From contig NC_087068.1 in assembly GCF_963678635.1 (NCBI RefSeq), forward strand, positions 46,703,785 through 46,763,784: a stretch of DNA of 60,000 bases. Reading direction: 5' to 3'. The notes beneath the pieces were generated by a model. It was not told where the DNA came from and did not search any database. It was given only the letters and a program-made list of their open reading frames with translations. This DNA is from Symsagittifera roscoffensis (taxonomy: Eukaryota > Xenacoelomorpha > Acoela > Convolutidae). A program made the position numbers and the translations under genes. Of the stretch, positions 43,775 through 54,282 are shown one piece after another; the first letter of the stretch is position 1, and every line of letters begins with the position of its first letter.

Positions 43775-44560
43775 GTATCTACCAAAGAACGAATAAATTT
43801 TTCCCTAGCTGCAACAAGTGGATCAAGAAAATCTCATCTCATTTTTGATTGGTTGGAAATTGGTACTTTTCAACCAGCATCCGGCAAATTTTTATATTTT
43901 TATCAACATTATCGACCACTTTAAAGTCAAATGCATAGAAAAAACCTTAAATTTATCGAAGGAGTAGATTTTGACTTGGTTGAAAATCTTTTCAACAATG
44001 GAACTAAGTATCTGCTTATATTTGTTGATTCTTGTGAAACATTTCAAACTCCAAACCATTTGTAAAAATGCCACTCCTGGGAGACACAGGGGACTGAATA
44101 CAATATACATCAAAGACAATTTTTTTTCATCGAAGCAAATTAGGAAAAGATGTAGAGTTACAAAATACCCGCATAGTGTTGTTCAAGTCGCCAAGGGATG
44201 TTTTACAAATCAAAACATTAAGTCAAAAACTAGGTCTAGGATCTCAATTGAAAGAGTGGTATCAAGATGCAACATCTGTTCCTTATGGTCATTTACTTAT
44301 TGATTTCACTCCAAAAACACTTGATTCACTTGGGTAGTGCTCTAATTTTATTTACCAGCTGGAATAGACTCAGAACTTTTGGACGATGAGTACACAATAC
44401 GTCTCTATTCTCCCAAGATTTCCAAAAAACTTTCCCTAAGGCTTCGAAAGCAATTCATTCTCAATTGTCCAAAATATTTCAATCAATTCCTGAGCAAGTG
44501 TTTAGTAAACCTAATTAGATGAGAGCTTCGAGATCATCGGAAAGAAGACGTAGTAAAACA
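43775..44560 (+). pseudogene. Polinton FtsK/HerA-type packaging ATPase, P-loop damaged
   Basis: The N-terminal part reads SLAATSGSRKSHLIFDWL at 43803-43856: the Walker A (GxSGSGKS/T) has Arg in place of the second invariant Gly. Downstream, FDLVENLFNNGTKYLLIF is the Walker B region, then GLNTIYIK and, in another frame, HIVLFKSPRDV-like, GLGSQLKEWYQDATSVPYGH and LLIDFTP, matching the sensor/arginine region of Polinton ATPases. The basic C-tail extends to about 44560. Several shifts occur. Intact relatives pump the genome into capsids. Confidence 0.75.
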
Positions 44561-44888
44561 TCGAGAAGAAATTTCAGAACTAACACAAAAAAGAACTCCT
44601 CTACACATAAGAAGAATTAATTTAAGTTCAACTAAAGGGTTACAATTGATATCTATCATCACCTCCTTTGTCATTAAACGATTGACATAGTAGCGATCCG
44701 TTTGTTTCAATTCTGTACTCAGTTTATCAATCACAAGGTACACTTCCAAGAAAACGAAAAATTAGAACAAAAGCAAGAAAAAGAGAAGATTGTTCCAAAA
44801 TTTTTTTGACTCTGTTTACAGTGCTGTAAATGCGAGGTTGAAAAGGAACAACAATAAGCACCTTATTGATTTAATTTTGAATTCTCAT

Positions 44889-46000
44889 GGACAATATTAT
44901 ATTAGATAATCGAGATAAAAAAGAATTTATTGTAGACTTTGTTTGTGCATTGAAGCGAAAAAACACCAATTTTCCAGATTTTACTTTACTATTTTGAAAG
45001 CAACTCAATTTTCTCCTAAAGTTGTTATTAACAAGAATGCCAAAGCAAAAGACAAAGAAAATTGGATCCCTTTCAAATTTTCAAAAAGTAAGACTAAACA
45101 GATTGTATTCTAGGGGCAGAGCTGCGTACGGTTTTACTCAAAACTTGAGTAAGTCGAGTGGATTGTCGAAAAAGAAAGACGAAAAGTTTTTACAAACCAA
45201 GACATCGTTTACAAAAATTGGTCCTCCAATCAGGCTTTTCCGAAGATTTCAGGCTTTTTCTGAATATATCAATGAAAACTGGTGGATGGACTCCTACTTT
45301 GTAGACAAGTTAGTTAGTCAAAACAATGGTGTCAAGTATTTATTAGTTGCTGTGGATATTTTTCAAGGTTTGTCAGAGCTCAAACAATGAAAACGAAGTA
45401 TGCCAAAGACACTTTACAAGCTTTCAGAAAAAATGATTTCTCGAAAAAACACTCCTGAAAAATTTTGGATTGATAAAGGAACAGAATATGGGGGAACTTT
45501 TAAAATATTTTGCAAGGATAAAGACATTGAAGTTTGCTCAGCAATGAGTGAAACAAAAGCTGCGTTTGCAGAGAGCGTAATTTAGTCTTTAAAACTTATA
45601 ATATATCGTTACATTGAAGATCATGGTAGAAAAAATGGTAACCAAATTGCAGCAATTTTTTTCTACATTGAATTGTCTTAAGAATTGAACAATTGGAAAA
45701 TCTCCGAGAGATGTGAAAAATCGTAATTTTTAACAATTTTGTATAACAAATTGTTCATGAAATATACTAAACCAAAATTCAAAATTGGTGATAGAGTTAG
45801 AATATCGAAAATGATGTTTCGTTCCGAAAAGGAAACAAACCAGTTTGCAGATGAAATTTTCGAATTTTCGGCAATATCTACAAAAAAAACCTCCTACATA
45901 CATCATGAAAGATCTCGAAAAAGAAGAATTTGTGGGAACATTTTACGAGAGAGAGCTGAGAAAGTGTTTAAATTAGAGGTAAGTCATTTTTTAATTTGAA
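44889..46000 (+). pseudogene. Polinton retrovirus-type integrase, frame-broken
   Basis: Pieces in order: a short N-terminal helical piece (44889-44996), 45022-45390 with WWMDSYFVDKLVSQNNGVKY holding the first catalytic Asp region and LLVAVDIFQ the following strand, and 45400-45585 with KFWIDKGTEYGGTFKIF (second Asp) and MSETKAAFAE (catalytic Glu). After a decayed stretch (YIEDHG) 45739-45999 has KPKFKIGDRVRISK and EIFEFSAIS, the C-terminal chromodomain/SH3-like part. The D,D-35-E triad residues are all still readable. It lies between ATPase and minor capsid genes and would catalyse integration with a 6-bp staggered cut. Confidence 0.88.
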
Positions 46001-46019
46001 TTTCAATTGATCAGTTGTG

Positions 46020-46722
46020 ATGGATTCTTTTACAATTGAGCTAGTTTCTAATGCTTCTTTTAATTGCTCTCCGAATAATAGTTTTATTTCCTTTACAAAT
46101 TTTGTATCGGAACAAATACATCTAAAAGGAGAATGGAAGGTTGCTATTTCAGAAAAATCGTACCCTTCATTGTACCAAAACGTTACAGAGGGAAAGCTTA
46201 TTTTCACAGATGGACGAGAAAGTCCTGAGGAAAAAAGATTCAGCCGATATATATATTGAGCCTGGATTGTATCCAAGTATTGTTGATATAGTTGTAGCCA
46301 TGAATGACAAAATTCGAAAACGTATAGCCGCACAAAAAAATGAATATAACGGAGTTTATGTACCAGTAGATAAGATTACACAAAAAACTGCCAATCATTT
46401 ACTTGAGGATCAATCAGTGTTTATAATTCGAAGTGCCGATTTAGAACGAAATCAGACAGGGGTTATGATGAAAGGAAAAGGACCACATTATCCTCAGCAT
46501 TCTTATGACATTATAAGAATACATTCCCTAATGATTTATAGTGATTTTATAGGATATAATATAGTAGGCGATACAACAACTCCTTTACTGCAGTGTATTC
46601 CTTTCATTTCCAAAGTAAAAATAGAACTAAGGGATACTACAGGTGAAAAAATTCCTTTTGTGTCCGTAGAATTTACACGAGTTGTTCTCTTGTTTCGCAA
46701 GATTTCGGATAAAAATTTTTGA
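46020..46722 (+). pseudogene. Polinton minor capsid (penton-like) protein, one frameshift
   Basis: Start at 46020 (MDSFTIELVSNASFN), with FTNFVSEQIHLKGEWKVAIS; the frame shifts near 46215, and 46250-46722 continues with YIEPGLYPSIVDIVVAMNDK, VFIIRSADLERNQTG and ends VSVEFTRVVLLFRK. Predominantly beta sequence of about 230 residues, in the position and with the ends typical of Polinton single-jelly-roll proteins forming capsid vertices. A single small indel accounts for the break; the rest is well preserved. Confidence 0.75.
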
Positions 46723-47040
46723 TTTACACTTCATACGATATGATTGCTCAAATTTCAGCTAGTTTTCCTATTTTTCGTGGACATGCAAGACAGCGTGGAG
46801 GAGGTATTGGTGCTCTTGCACAGACTCTAGGGAAAACTGCAATTCCCTTTAACAAAAAATATATAGTCCCAGCTGCAAAAAGAATCGGAGCAATTTTTAT
46901 ATGAAATAGCTGCTCCAAATATTTGCAAGAGATGTTGGAATAAAAACAATTCGAAAACAGTTAGGAGGTGGAAAAAAAACCAAGCGTAGAACAAGAAGAG
47001 CCATTTCAGGAAAAAGTAGTTGAAAAATAAGTCGCACTCG
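46722..47040 (+). pseudogene. Polinton core/membrane-lytic-like basic protein, broken
   Basis: Starts about 46741 (MIAQISASFPIFRGHARQRG), followed by a Gly-rich GGGIGALAQTLGKTAIPF and a basic helix KYIVPAAKRIGA. After a shift, IKTIRKQLGGGKKTKRRTRR and RTRKDIFDKI continue to 47040. Arg/Lys/Gly-rich small proteins in this position are compared in the literature with adenovirus core or pVI-like proteins; that comparison is an inference from composition and position. Confidence 0.6.
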
Positions 47041-47064
47041 GAAAGACATTTTTGACAAGATCAA

Positions 47065-48340
47065 ATGAAGGTAAATCAAAGTAGTCATTTTCGGTATGGA
47101 GCTTTTGCAAATTCTTTTTCGGAGATTTTTGATAAGATCCCAATTTTGGAAACAATAGTTTTATCATAAATACAAGAAGTGTTTCCCAGTACTTCTCTAG
47201 ATGAAAGCAGTATTGAGTTTGAGTTTGGAACGGACCGTAATCTTTATTTGGATATGCGTGATAGCCACCTCAGTTCAAAGCTTCAATTATTCTATTCAAA
47301 GGAAGATTGTTTGATGCTTTCAAAGAAAAAGAAGCTGCACATAAAGCAAAATTGGTGAAAGATTCAGATGAGGAACCACAAACTTACTCAACTTAGGTAA
47401 ACAATCTGCTACATTCTCTAATCTACAAAACCTCATAAAACACAAATATCGAACGATTTCAATTCGTCAGCAGTGAGTAATAAAGGAATACCTGCTTGTC
47501 ACGGGTACTGTTTTGAAAACAATCCGGTAGCATTTGATACGTTTCCGTTCATTAGTAGAGCAATTTTTTTTGGATTCGGGATAACTTTTTCACTTTATGG
47601 CAGGCTAGCCATTGACTTGTTTACTTGTGAAAAATTATTACTATCAAAAACCAAAGTTCGAACTAAACTAATACGAGCTAGAACTTTTTTTTACATGCTG
47701 TCTTATAATCCAAATGTTAGTCTGAAAATTGCTGATTGTTCACTGTTTACTGAAAAACCTAATCATCAAAATTTGCAATGGAATCTGGAATGCGAGCCGG
47801 CTCATTAAAAGTACATGGAAACTATAGCATGAACCTTTATTATTTAACCTTGTCAAAACCAGTTTTTTCTAGAAAATGTTTTCAATAATGCCCCAATTAG
47901 AAGGATAGCTGTTGCAATGAAAACAAACTTGGCTGTTGCGGGATCTTTTCATGAAAATCTTTTCAATTATCAACAATTTCATTTGAGAGAGCTTAGAATT
48001 ATTTGGGGCGGAAGAGCAATTTTTTCATTATATCCAACTTCTCCTTGTCGCCCTTATGTTACAACAATGAAAGAAATGCAGTTTAACGAAGATTTTCGAG
48101 CTTTTCCTATGAAAGATTTTCAAAATCACTATTTTCTTGTTTTCGACTCGACTTCACTACAGGATGCAGCTGAACAGTTGCATTATCCAGAACTTTGTGG
48201 AGAAAGCTTGAGACTAGAAATGTTTTTCCAATTTCCTTTGGAGCAAGTAACAGAAGTGATAGTCTTGAGAAAAAGACTATCAATCATTCAAATTGACAAA
48301 TTCGGAACAGCCGCTAAAAACGTTTATTTTTTTGAGTTTT
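47065..48340 (+). pseudogene. Polinton major capsid protein (F54H12.2-like), broken
   Basis: ATG 47065 (MKVNQSSHFRYGAFANSF), then IEFEFGTDRNLYLDMRDSHL with an internal stop before it and a shift after it. A central open piece 47473-47808 has YGRLAIDLFTCEKLLLSKTK and NFYMLS-like sequence; 47917-48340 has HLRELRIIWGGRAIFS, DFQNHYFLVFDSTSLQDAAE and LRLEMFFQFPLEQVTEVIVL. These are hallmark words of the double-jelly-roll capsid protein of Polintons. About 30-70 codons are missing between 47400 and 47473. The open frame runs on to 48531 through a hydrophobic segment unlike a capsid protein, probably because a T-run indel (48328-48335) removed the natural stop. Confidence 0.82.
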
Positions 48341-48639
48341 CAGGTTACTATAAAATTATTGTAACTTTTTTGGGACTTTTCTTTGTTATTATCTCTGTAC
48401 AATCTATTTTGTCTTTCTTCAGACCTAAAGCTCCAGAAAATATAGAGAAGGACTGCTGTCTACTTGAAAACTCAAGAAATTTCTTCAACCTAGTCTGTAG
48501 ACCATTGGTCAATAATTTTTGCCCACTATAGAAGGCTTGTGTATGGGACTTTATGTATTCAATTCCTAAAAATGTGTAAGTCATTATTCTTTCCTTTTTT
48601 ATCATAAAGTACACTATCGAACCATCAATTTCTTTTTTT

Positions 48640-49012
48640 TAGGTGCAAATCAGCCTACAATTGCAAAGACGGATAACTTTTCATTTTTGCAAATTCTTGA
48701 AAGAACTCCAGAGCTCAGGTTCAAGTACATGTGATCATACCTTTCTGATACAGTACCTCAACTAACAAAATACTCTTTTGCAAATATTTACTCAGCCCCA
48801 AGCAATGATAGAGGAGAACACTGGATCATGATTGTTCGACTGGATAAAAGCTACTACTTTGCTGATTCTTTGGGAAAAAAAGGTCAACTTGCCTCTTTTT
48901 GACAAAAAAGTTTCGACGAATGGTTCCTCGAAAGCTACAAAAGACTGATAATTTGTGTGGATTTTTCGCAATTTATTCAGCATTTTTCTTTTTTACTTTT
49001 AGGTAATTTTAC
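48640..49012 (+). pseudogene. Polinton adenovirus-type cysteine protease, frame-broken
   Basis: NIYSAPSNDRGEHWIMIVRL (about 48785-48845) has the catalytic His-Trp, YYFADSLGKKG the acidic residue, and in the +2 frame QKTDNLCGFFAIYSAFFFF (48938-48995) the catalytic Cys with its following Gly. The order H, D/E, C and the spacing match the Ulp1/adenain-like protease that matures Polinton and adenovirus capsids. Upstream sequence (48640-48730) contains an internal stop. Placed after the major capsid gene, at the right end of the gene block. Confidence 0.75.
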
Positions 49013-49890
49013 TATACAATGTAGTGAATTGTTTCATTTATTTACGAAATTTAACTCTTTAAATTCTTTAATTTTTTTTACATAAAGCATCTTAGCAACT
49101 CACTTTTTGGTGAAATAACACGGAGATTGATGATGAAATAGGGATGTTGTAGTCCCCCAACTGAAAGAATTATCGATAGAATACATAAGTTTTCGAAAAT
49201 TGTAACTAACTTCTAATAAATTGTATAATATTCTTAAAAAATTAAAACATCAGACACAAAAAAATTAATATACTATATCTTTCTCAGTTTAAACTTTTAC
49301 CGTGGCAGAGCAATTGACAATTTTCGATGATAATTTTGGAACATTTTTTAAAAGATTTAAGACAAAGGGATAAAATAAAAATAAAATCAATCGTAGCAAA
49401 AAATATGACAGAATATTTAATCCAGTTGAGATAAAAAATTGAACTAGCTAAAAACATCTGATCGATTGAAACTTGGAAAAAATTAAAATTTGAATCTGTC
49501 AGGAAAGTGATTCACGCTTCATTAACTCAGTGGGGAGCTGCTAAAATGCATCTGTCATATGCTGAAAAATAACTAATAAAACTAATAAGTATAATGGAGC
49601 TGTCATACGTTCTCCAGATAATCTGGGGAATAAAAGATTAAGAGGGAAATAAAAGTAATCAACCAAGAGGAGCTGTCAAGATTCCCGTGATATCCTGTTG
49701 AGCTGAATAATTAACCTGTCAAAGATAATCTCTTCTTGAAGTTTTTCCCCAGAAAACCTGAGGGAAAATAAATAAGATGAAATAAGTATTTAAAAGATTC
49801 TTTCGAGAAAAGAAGTATTCTGTGATATATTAGATTATGATCCCATATATTAAATTGAAACCTAATTTTTGTCAAACTTACCATCTGAAA
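49013..49890. other. Polinton right non-coding region
   Basis: About 0.9 kb between protease and terminal repeat without credible coding. It contains three imperfect repeats of a GGAGCTGYCAWN word (near 49531, 49598 and 49669) and otherwise AT-rich sequence. Confidence 0.55.
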
Positions 49891-51340
49891 CTTACCATCC
49901 ATTTTTTTTTAATTTTTCAAGATCAAAATGTGATTGCAAGAAAAAATTTTTCGGAAACTTACCATCTAAAACTTACCAAACCCAAATTTTGTAAAACAAG
50001 AGAGCCCATACATATCACAAATTGTAGAATTTAGCTAAGAAACGCAAGTATCGTCAAATTCGAGCTAAAAATTTTGAGCGCCAAAAATTTTTCTGAAACT
50101 TATCATCTCAAACCTTACCATCTTAATTAGGAAACGTATTCCGTATCTTAACAAATAGGAAATCTATTCTCTATCTTAATGAGTTTTGAATTCTCTACAA
50201 TGAATTTCTTATACATAACGAAATCTATATTCGTTGGGGCGCCAAAAAAACTTACCATCTGAACCTACTATCTTAATACATTGGGAAACCTATTTCCTAT
50301 CTTAAAAGACTGGGAAATATATAGCCTATGTTAATACATAAGGTGCTGACCGGATGCTCTATAGCCTATGTTAATACATGGGGGTCAGCACCCACCCCCC
50401 ACCCTCTCCTCCCCTCCGATCGCCTCACACATATACTACTGATGAAGGATGAGAAGTTTTCTTTCTTAATGCTATTTTTCTTAACTGTGGCGTTAAGGTC
50501 ATCATTAGAGTTTCTTCCATTTTTGTGTTTAGTTCTCGTGTTCATTTAAAGAGTATGCTTTTTGTACCAGAGTTTCCATCCTTACAGTAATTAGTTTTAT
50601 AGTTTCATTTGGGAGTCTGTAAATCTCTTTGCCTAAAACTCTTTGATGTTGTTTGTCTCAGCGTCAAAAAATTTTGAAAGTTCTTGAGTCAATCGTTTCG
50701 AATCGGATTCATTTTTTATGGGTAGGACTAAAACTCGTTTTTGAGCTGCATCGTCGAGTGTACTTTGTATCAATTCTGTGCGTCTTTGAATCCATTTTTG
50801 TTGAACTGGTGTATTTATAGGTTCTGGGCCTCAATTTAATATTAGATTAGCTGTGAAAGCGCTTAAATAATCTTCTATTGAGTAATCAGAGTATGTTCCC
50901 GTAAGAATCAAATGTAGTTTTTTGGATGTTATAGATGATCTAGCCTTGAGGTGTAGAATCGTCAACATTTAAAGTGATTCTGCTGTATTAGGTGTTTGAG
51001 TAAAATATGTTAGTTGGTTTTTGGTGGTTTCATCTTATTGTAAATAATAGGGTGGTGGATTTTCATTTCTCATCAAATCGGGTTGGTAGCCGTGAAAATC
51101 TATTTGGTGTTGTGATTGCAGATGTTTTTCTATTTGTACAATGTTTCATCTTGTACGGTATTGCTGTTGTAATTGTCGTGGTCTTTGTGGGTTCATGTAG
51201 GGTTCAAAAACATCTGGTTGAAAAAAAAATCATCTTCTTGGTCTATATCATTCCATTGATATTGTTGCAGCGCACAAGTAAAATGCAGTTAACGAAAAAA
51301 AAATTGAACGTAAATAATGGTTCCTTAACAAAACTATAGC
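49891..51340. repeat. Array unit 1: Polinton right end plus gypsy gag flank
   Basis: Begins CTTACCATCCATTTTTTTTT inside the Polinton, contains the right terminal repeat ending CATATACTACT at 50440, then 900 bp of flank carrying a decayed - strand gag, and ends ACTATAGC at 51340. This unit is continuous with the Polinton body on its left. Confidence 0.85.
50236..50440. repeat. Polinton right terminal inverted repeat
   Basis: Inverted partner of 33525-33703, running from GGGGCGCC (50236) to ACTACT (50440). It includes an extra internal duplication of the TATAGCCTATGTTAATACAT word (50320-50380) relative to the left end, and a C-rich tract ACCCACCCCCCACCC. Confidence 0.85.
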
Positions 51341-52810
51341 CTTACCATCCATTTTTTTTTTAATTTTTCAAATTAAAAATGGAGTTGCAAAAAAAACTTT
51401 AAAAATTTTCAAAACTTTTTCGGAAACTTCCATCTGAAACTTACCAAACCAAAATTTTGTAAAACAAGAGAGCCCATACCTATCACAAATCGTACAATTT
51501 AGCTAAGAAATGCAAGTATTGTCAAATTCGAGCTAAAAAAAATTCGGGCACCAAAAATTTTTCTGAAACTTACCATCTCAAACCTTACCACCTTAATTAG
51601 GAAACGTATTCCCTATCTTAATAGATAGGAAATCTATTTCCTATCTTAATGAATTCCTAATTCTCTACAGTGAATTTCTAATACATAGGGAAATCATACA
51701 TGGAAAATTCTGGCGCCGAAAAAACTTACCATCTGAAACCTACTATCTTAATACATTGGGAAACCTATTCACTATCTTAATACATTGGGAAATCTATGGC
51801 CTATGTTAATACATAGGGTGCTGACCGGATGCTCTATAGCCTATGTTAATACATGGGGATCAGCACCCACTCCCACCCTCTCCTCCCCTCCGATCGCCTC
51901 ACACATATACTAGTGACGATGGATGCGATGTTTTCTTTCTTATGCTATTTTTCTTAATTGTGGCGTTAAGGTCATCAATAGAGTTTCTTCCATTTTTGAG
52001 TATAATTCTCGTGTTCATTTAATGAGTATGCTTCTTGTACCAGAGTTTTCATGCTTATGGTAAATTGTTTTATAGTTTCATTTGGGAGTCTGTAAATCTC
52101 TTTGCCTAAAACTCTTTGATGTTGTTTGTCTCAGCGTCAAACAATTTTGAAAATTCTTAAGTTTTTTTTCGAATCAGATTCATTTTCTATGGGTAGAACT
52201 GAAACTCGTTTTTGAGCTGCGCCGTCGAGTGTACTTTGTATCAATTCTGTGCGTCTATGAATCCATTTTTGTTGAACTGGTGTATTTATAGGTACTGGGC
52301 CTATATTTAATATTAGATAGCTGTGAAAGCGTTTAAATAATCTTCTACTGAGTAATCAGAGTCTGTTCACGTAAGAATCAAAAATAGTTTTTTGGATGTT
52401 ATAGATAATCTAGCCTTGAGCTGTCGGTTCGTCGTCATTTACAGTGATTCTGCTGTATTAGGTGTTTGAGTAAAATATGTTAGTTGGTTTTTGGTGACTT
52501 CATCTTATTGTAAATAATAGGGTAGTGGATTTTCATTTCTTATCGAATCGGGATGGTAGCAGTGAAAATTTATATGGTGTTGTGATTGCAGATTTTTTTC
52601 TAGTTCTACAATGTTTCATCTTGTACGGTAATGCTGTTGTATTTGTCGTGGTCTTTGTGGGTTCATGTAGGGTTCAAAAACATCTGGTTGAAATAAAATC
52701 ATCTTCTTGGTCTATATCATTCCATTGATATTGTTGCAGCGCACAAGTAAAATGCAATTAACGAAAAAAAGATTGAACGTAAATAATGGTTCCTTAACAA
52801 GACTATAGCC
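51341..52810. repeat. Array unit 2: second copy of Polinton end plus gag flank
   Basis: About 90 percent or more identical to unit 1, 1470 bp long, starting at the same CTTACCATCC word directly after ACTATAGC. The Polinton end is slightly mutated (CATATACTAGTGACGAT). It has no Polinton body attached, so it is a copy of the junction alone. Confidence 0.88.
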
Positions 52811-54282
52811 TTACCATCCATTTTTTTTTTAATTTTTCAAATTAAAAATGTAATTGCAAAAAAACTTTAAAAATTTTCAAAACTTTTTCGGAAACTTCCA
52901 TCTGAAACTTACCAAACCAAAATTTTGTAAGACAAGAGATCCCATAGATATCCCAAATTGTAGAATTTAGCTAGGAAACGCAAGTAGCGTCAAGTTCGAG
53001 CTTAAAAAAATTCGGGCGCCAAAAATTTTTCTGAAACTTACCATCTCAAACCTTACCATCTTAATTAGGTAACGTATTCCGTATCTTAATAGATAGGAAA
53101 TCTATTCCCTATCTTAATAAGTTCTTAATTCTCTACAATGAATTTCTTATACATAGGTAAATCTATACATTGAAAATTCGGGCGCCGAAAAAACTTACCA
53201 TCTGAAACCTACTATCTTAATACATTGGGAAACCTATTCACTATCTTAATACACTGGGGAATCTATAGCCTATGTTTATACATTAGGTGCTGACCGGATG
53301 CTCTGTAGCCTATGTTAATACATGGGGATCAGCACCCACCCCCACCCTCTCCTCCCCTCCGATCGCCTCACACTTATACTACTGATGATGGATGCGATGT
53401 TTTCTTTCTGAATGCAATTTTTCTTAGTTGTGGCGTTGAGGTAATCATTAGAGTTTCTTCCATTTTCGTGTTCAGTTCCCGTGTTCATTTAAAGAGTATG
53501 CTTTTTGTATCAGAGTACCCATCCTTACAGTAATTTGTTTTTTAGTTTCATTTGGGAGTCTGTAAATCTCTTTGCCTAAAACTTTTTGATGTTGTTTGTC
53601 TCAGCGTCAAACAATTTTGAAAATTCTTAAGTAAATCGTTTCGAATCAGATTCATTTTCTATGGGTAGAACTGAAACTCGTTTTTGAGCTGCGCCGTCGA
53701 GTGTACTTTGTATCAATTCTATGCGTCTATGAATCCATTTTTGTTGAACTGGTGTATTTATAGGTTCTGGGCCTATATTTAAAATTAGATTAGCTGTGAA
53801 AGCGTTTAAAAAATCTTCTACTGAGTAATTAGAGTCTGTTCCCGTAAGAATCATATGTAGTTTTTTGGATGTTATAGATGATCTAGCCTTGAGGTGTAGG
53901 TTCGTCGTCATTTAAACTGATTCTGCTGTATTAAGTGTTTGGGTAAGGTATGTTAGTTGGTTTTTGGTGATTTCATCTTATTGTAAATACGAGGGTAGTG
54001 GATTTTCATTTCTCATCGAATCGGGTTGATAGCCGTGAAAATTTATATGGTGTTGTGATTGCAGATTTTTTTCTATTTGTACAATGTTTCATCGTGTACG
54101 GTATTGCTGTTGTATTTGTCGTGGTCTTTGTGGGTTCATGTAGGATTCAAAAACATCTGAATGTAAAAAAACCATCTTCTTGGTCTATATCATTCCATTG
54201 ATATTGTTGCAGCGCACAAGTAAAATGCAATTAACGAAAAAAAATTGAACGTAAATAATGGTTCCTTAGCAAGACTATAGCC
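52811..54282. repeat. Array unit 3: third copy, with best-preserved gag and target duplication
   Basis: Same order as units 1 and 2; the Polinton end reads CTTATACTACT followed by GATGAT, an exact match to the duplication at the left end of the element. It ends GACTATAGCC and then leaves the array into unrelated sequence at 54283. Confidence 0.88.
53400..53911 (-). pseudogene. Gypsy gag capsid, N-part (best copy, in array unit 3)
   Basis: The open piece 53911-53627 contains LKARSSITSKKLHMILTGTD, YSVEDFLNAFTANLILNIGP and KWIHRRIELIQSTLDGAAQK, a helical capsid-like sequence of gypsy gag; decayed continuation (KAYSLNEHG-like, 53520) reaches the Polinton end. The protein would continue on the far side of the Polinton at 33524. 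Parallel, more degraded copies lie in units 1 (about 50450-50980) and 2 (about 51925-52440). Confidence 0.7.

Larger units (their letters stand above)
33525..50440. mobile_element. Polinton/Maverick element, 16.9 kb, complete ends
   Basis: Left end AGTAGTATATGTTTGAGACG (33525) and right end, read inward, AGTAGTATATGTGTGAGGCG (from 50440) are terminal inverted repeats. Similarity extends about 170-200 bp to a GGCGCC word (33703 and 50236). Flanks GATGAT (33519-33524) and GATGAA (50441-50446) fit the 6-bp target duplication of Polintons; array unit 3 keeps GATGAT exactly. 5'-AG ends, size and gene set (PolB, retroviral-type integrase, FtsK/HerA ATPase, adenovirus-type protease, two capsid proteins) all fit. 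Every gene is disrupted, so the copy is inactive. Confidence 0.92.

Noticed and set aside
46141-46333. Overlapping open frames on both strands over the minor capsid gene
   Set aside because: The - strand frame 45968-46333 is a shadow; capsid-like beta sequence reads only on the + strand.
50328-54201. + strand frames repeated at 50328, 51007, 52525, 53312 and 53998
   Set aside because: They recur because the array units recur; the gag-like signal is on the - strand.
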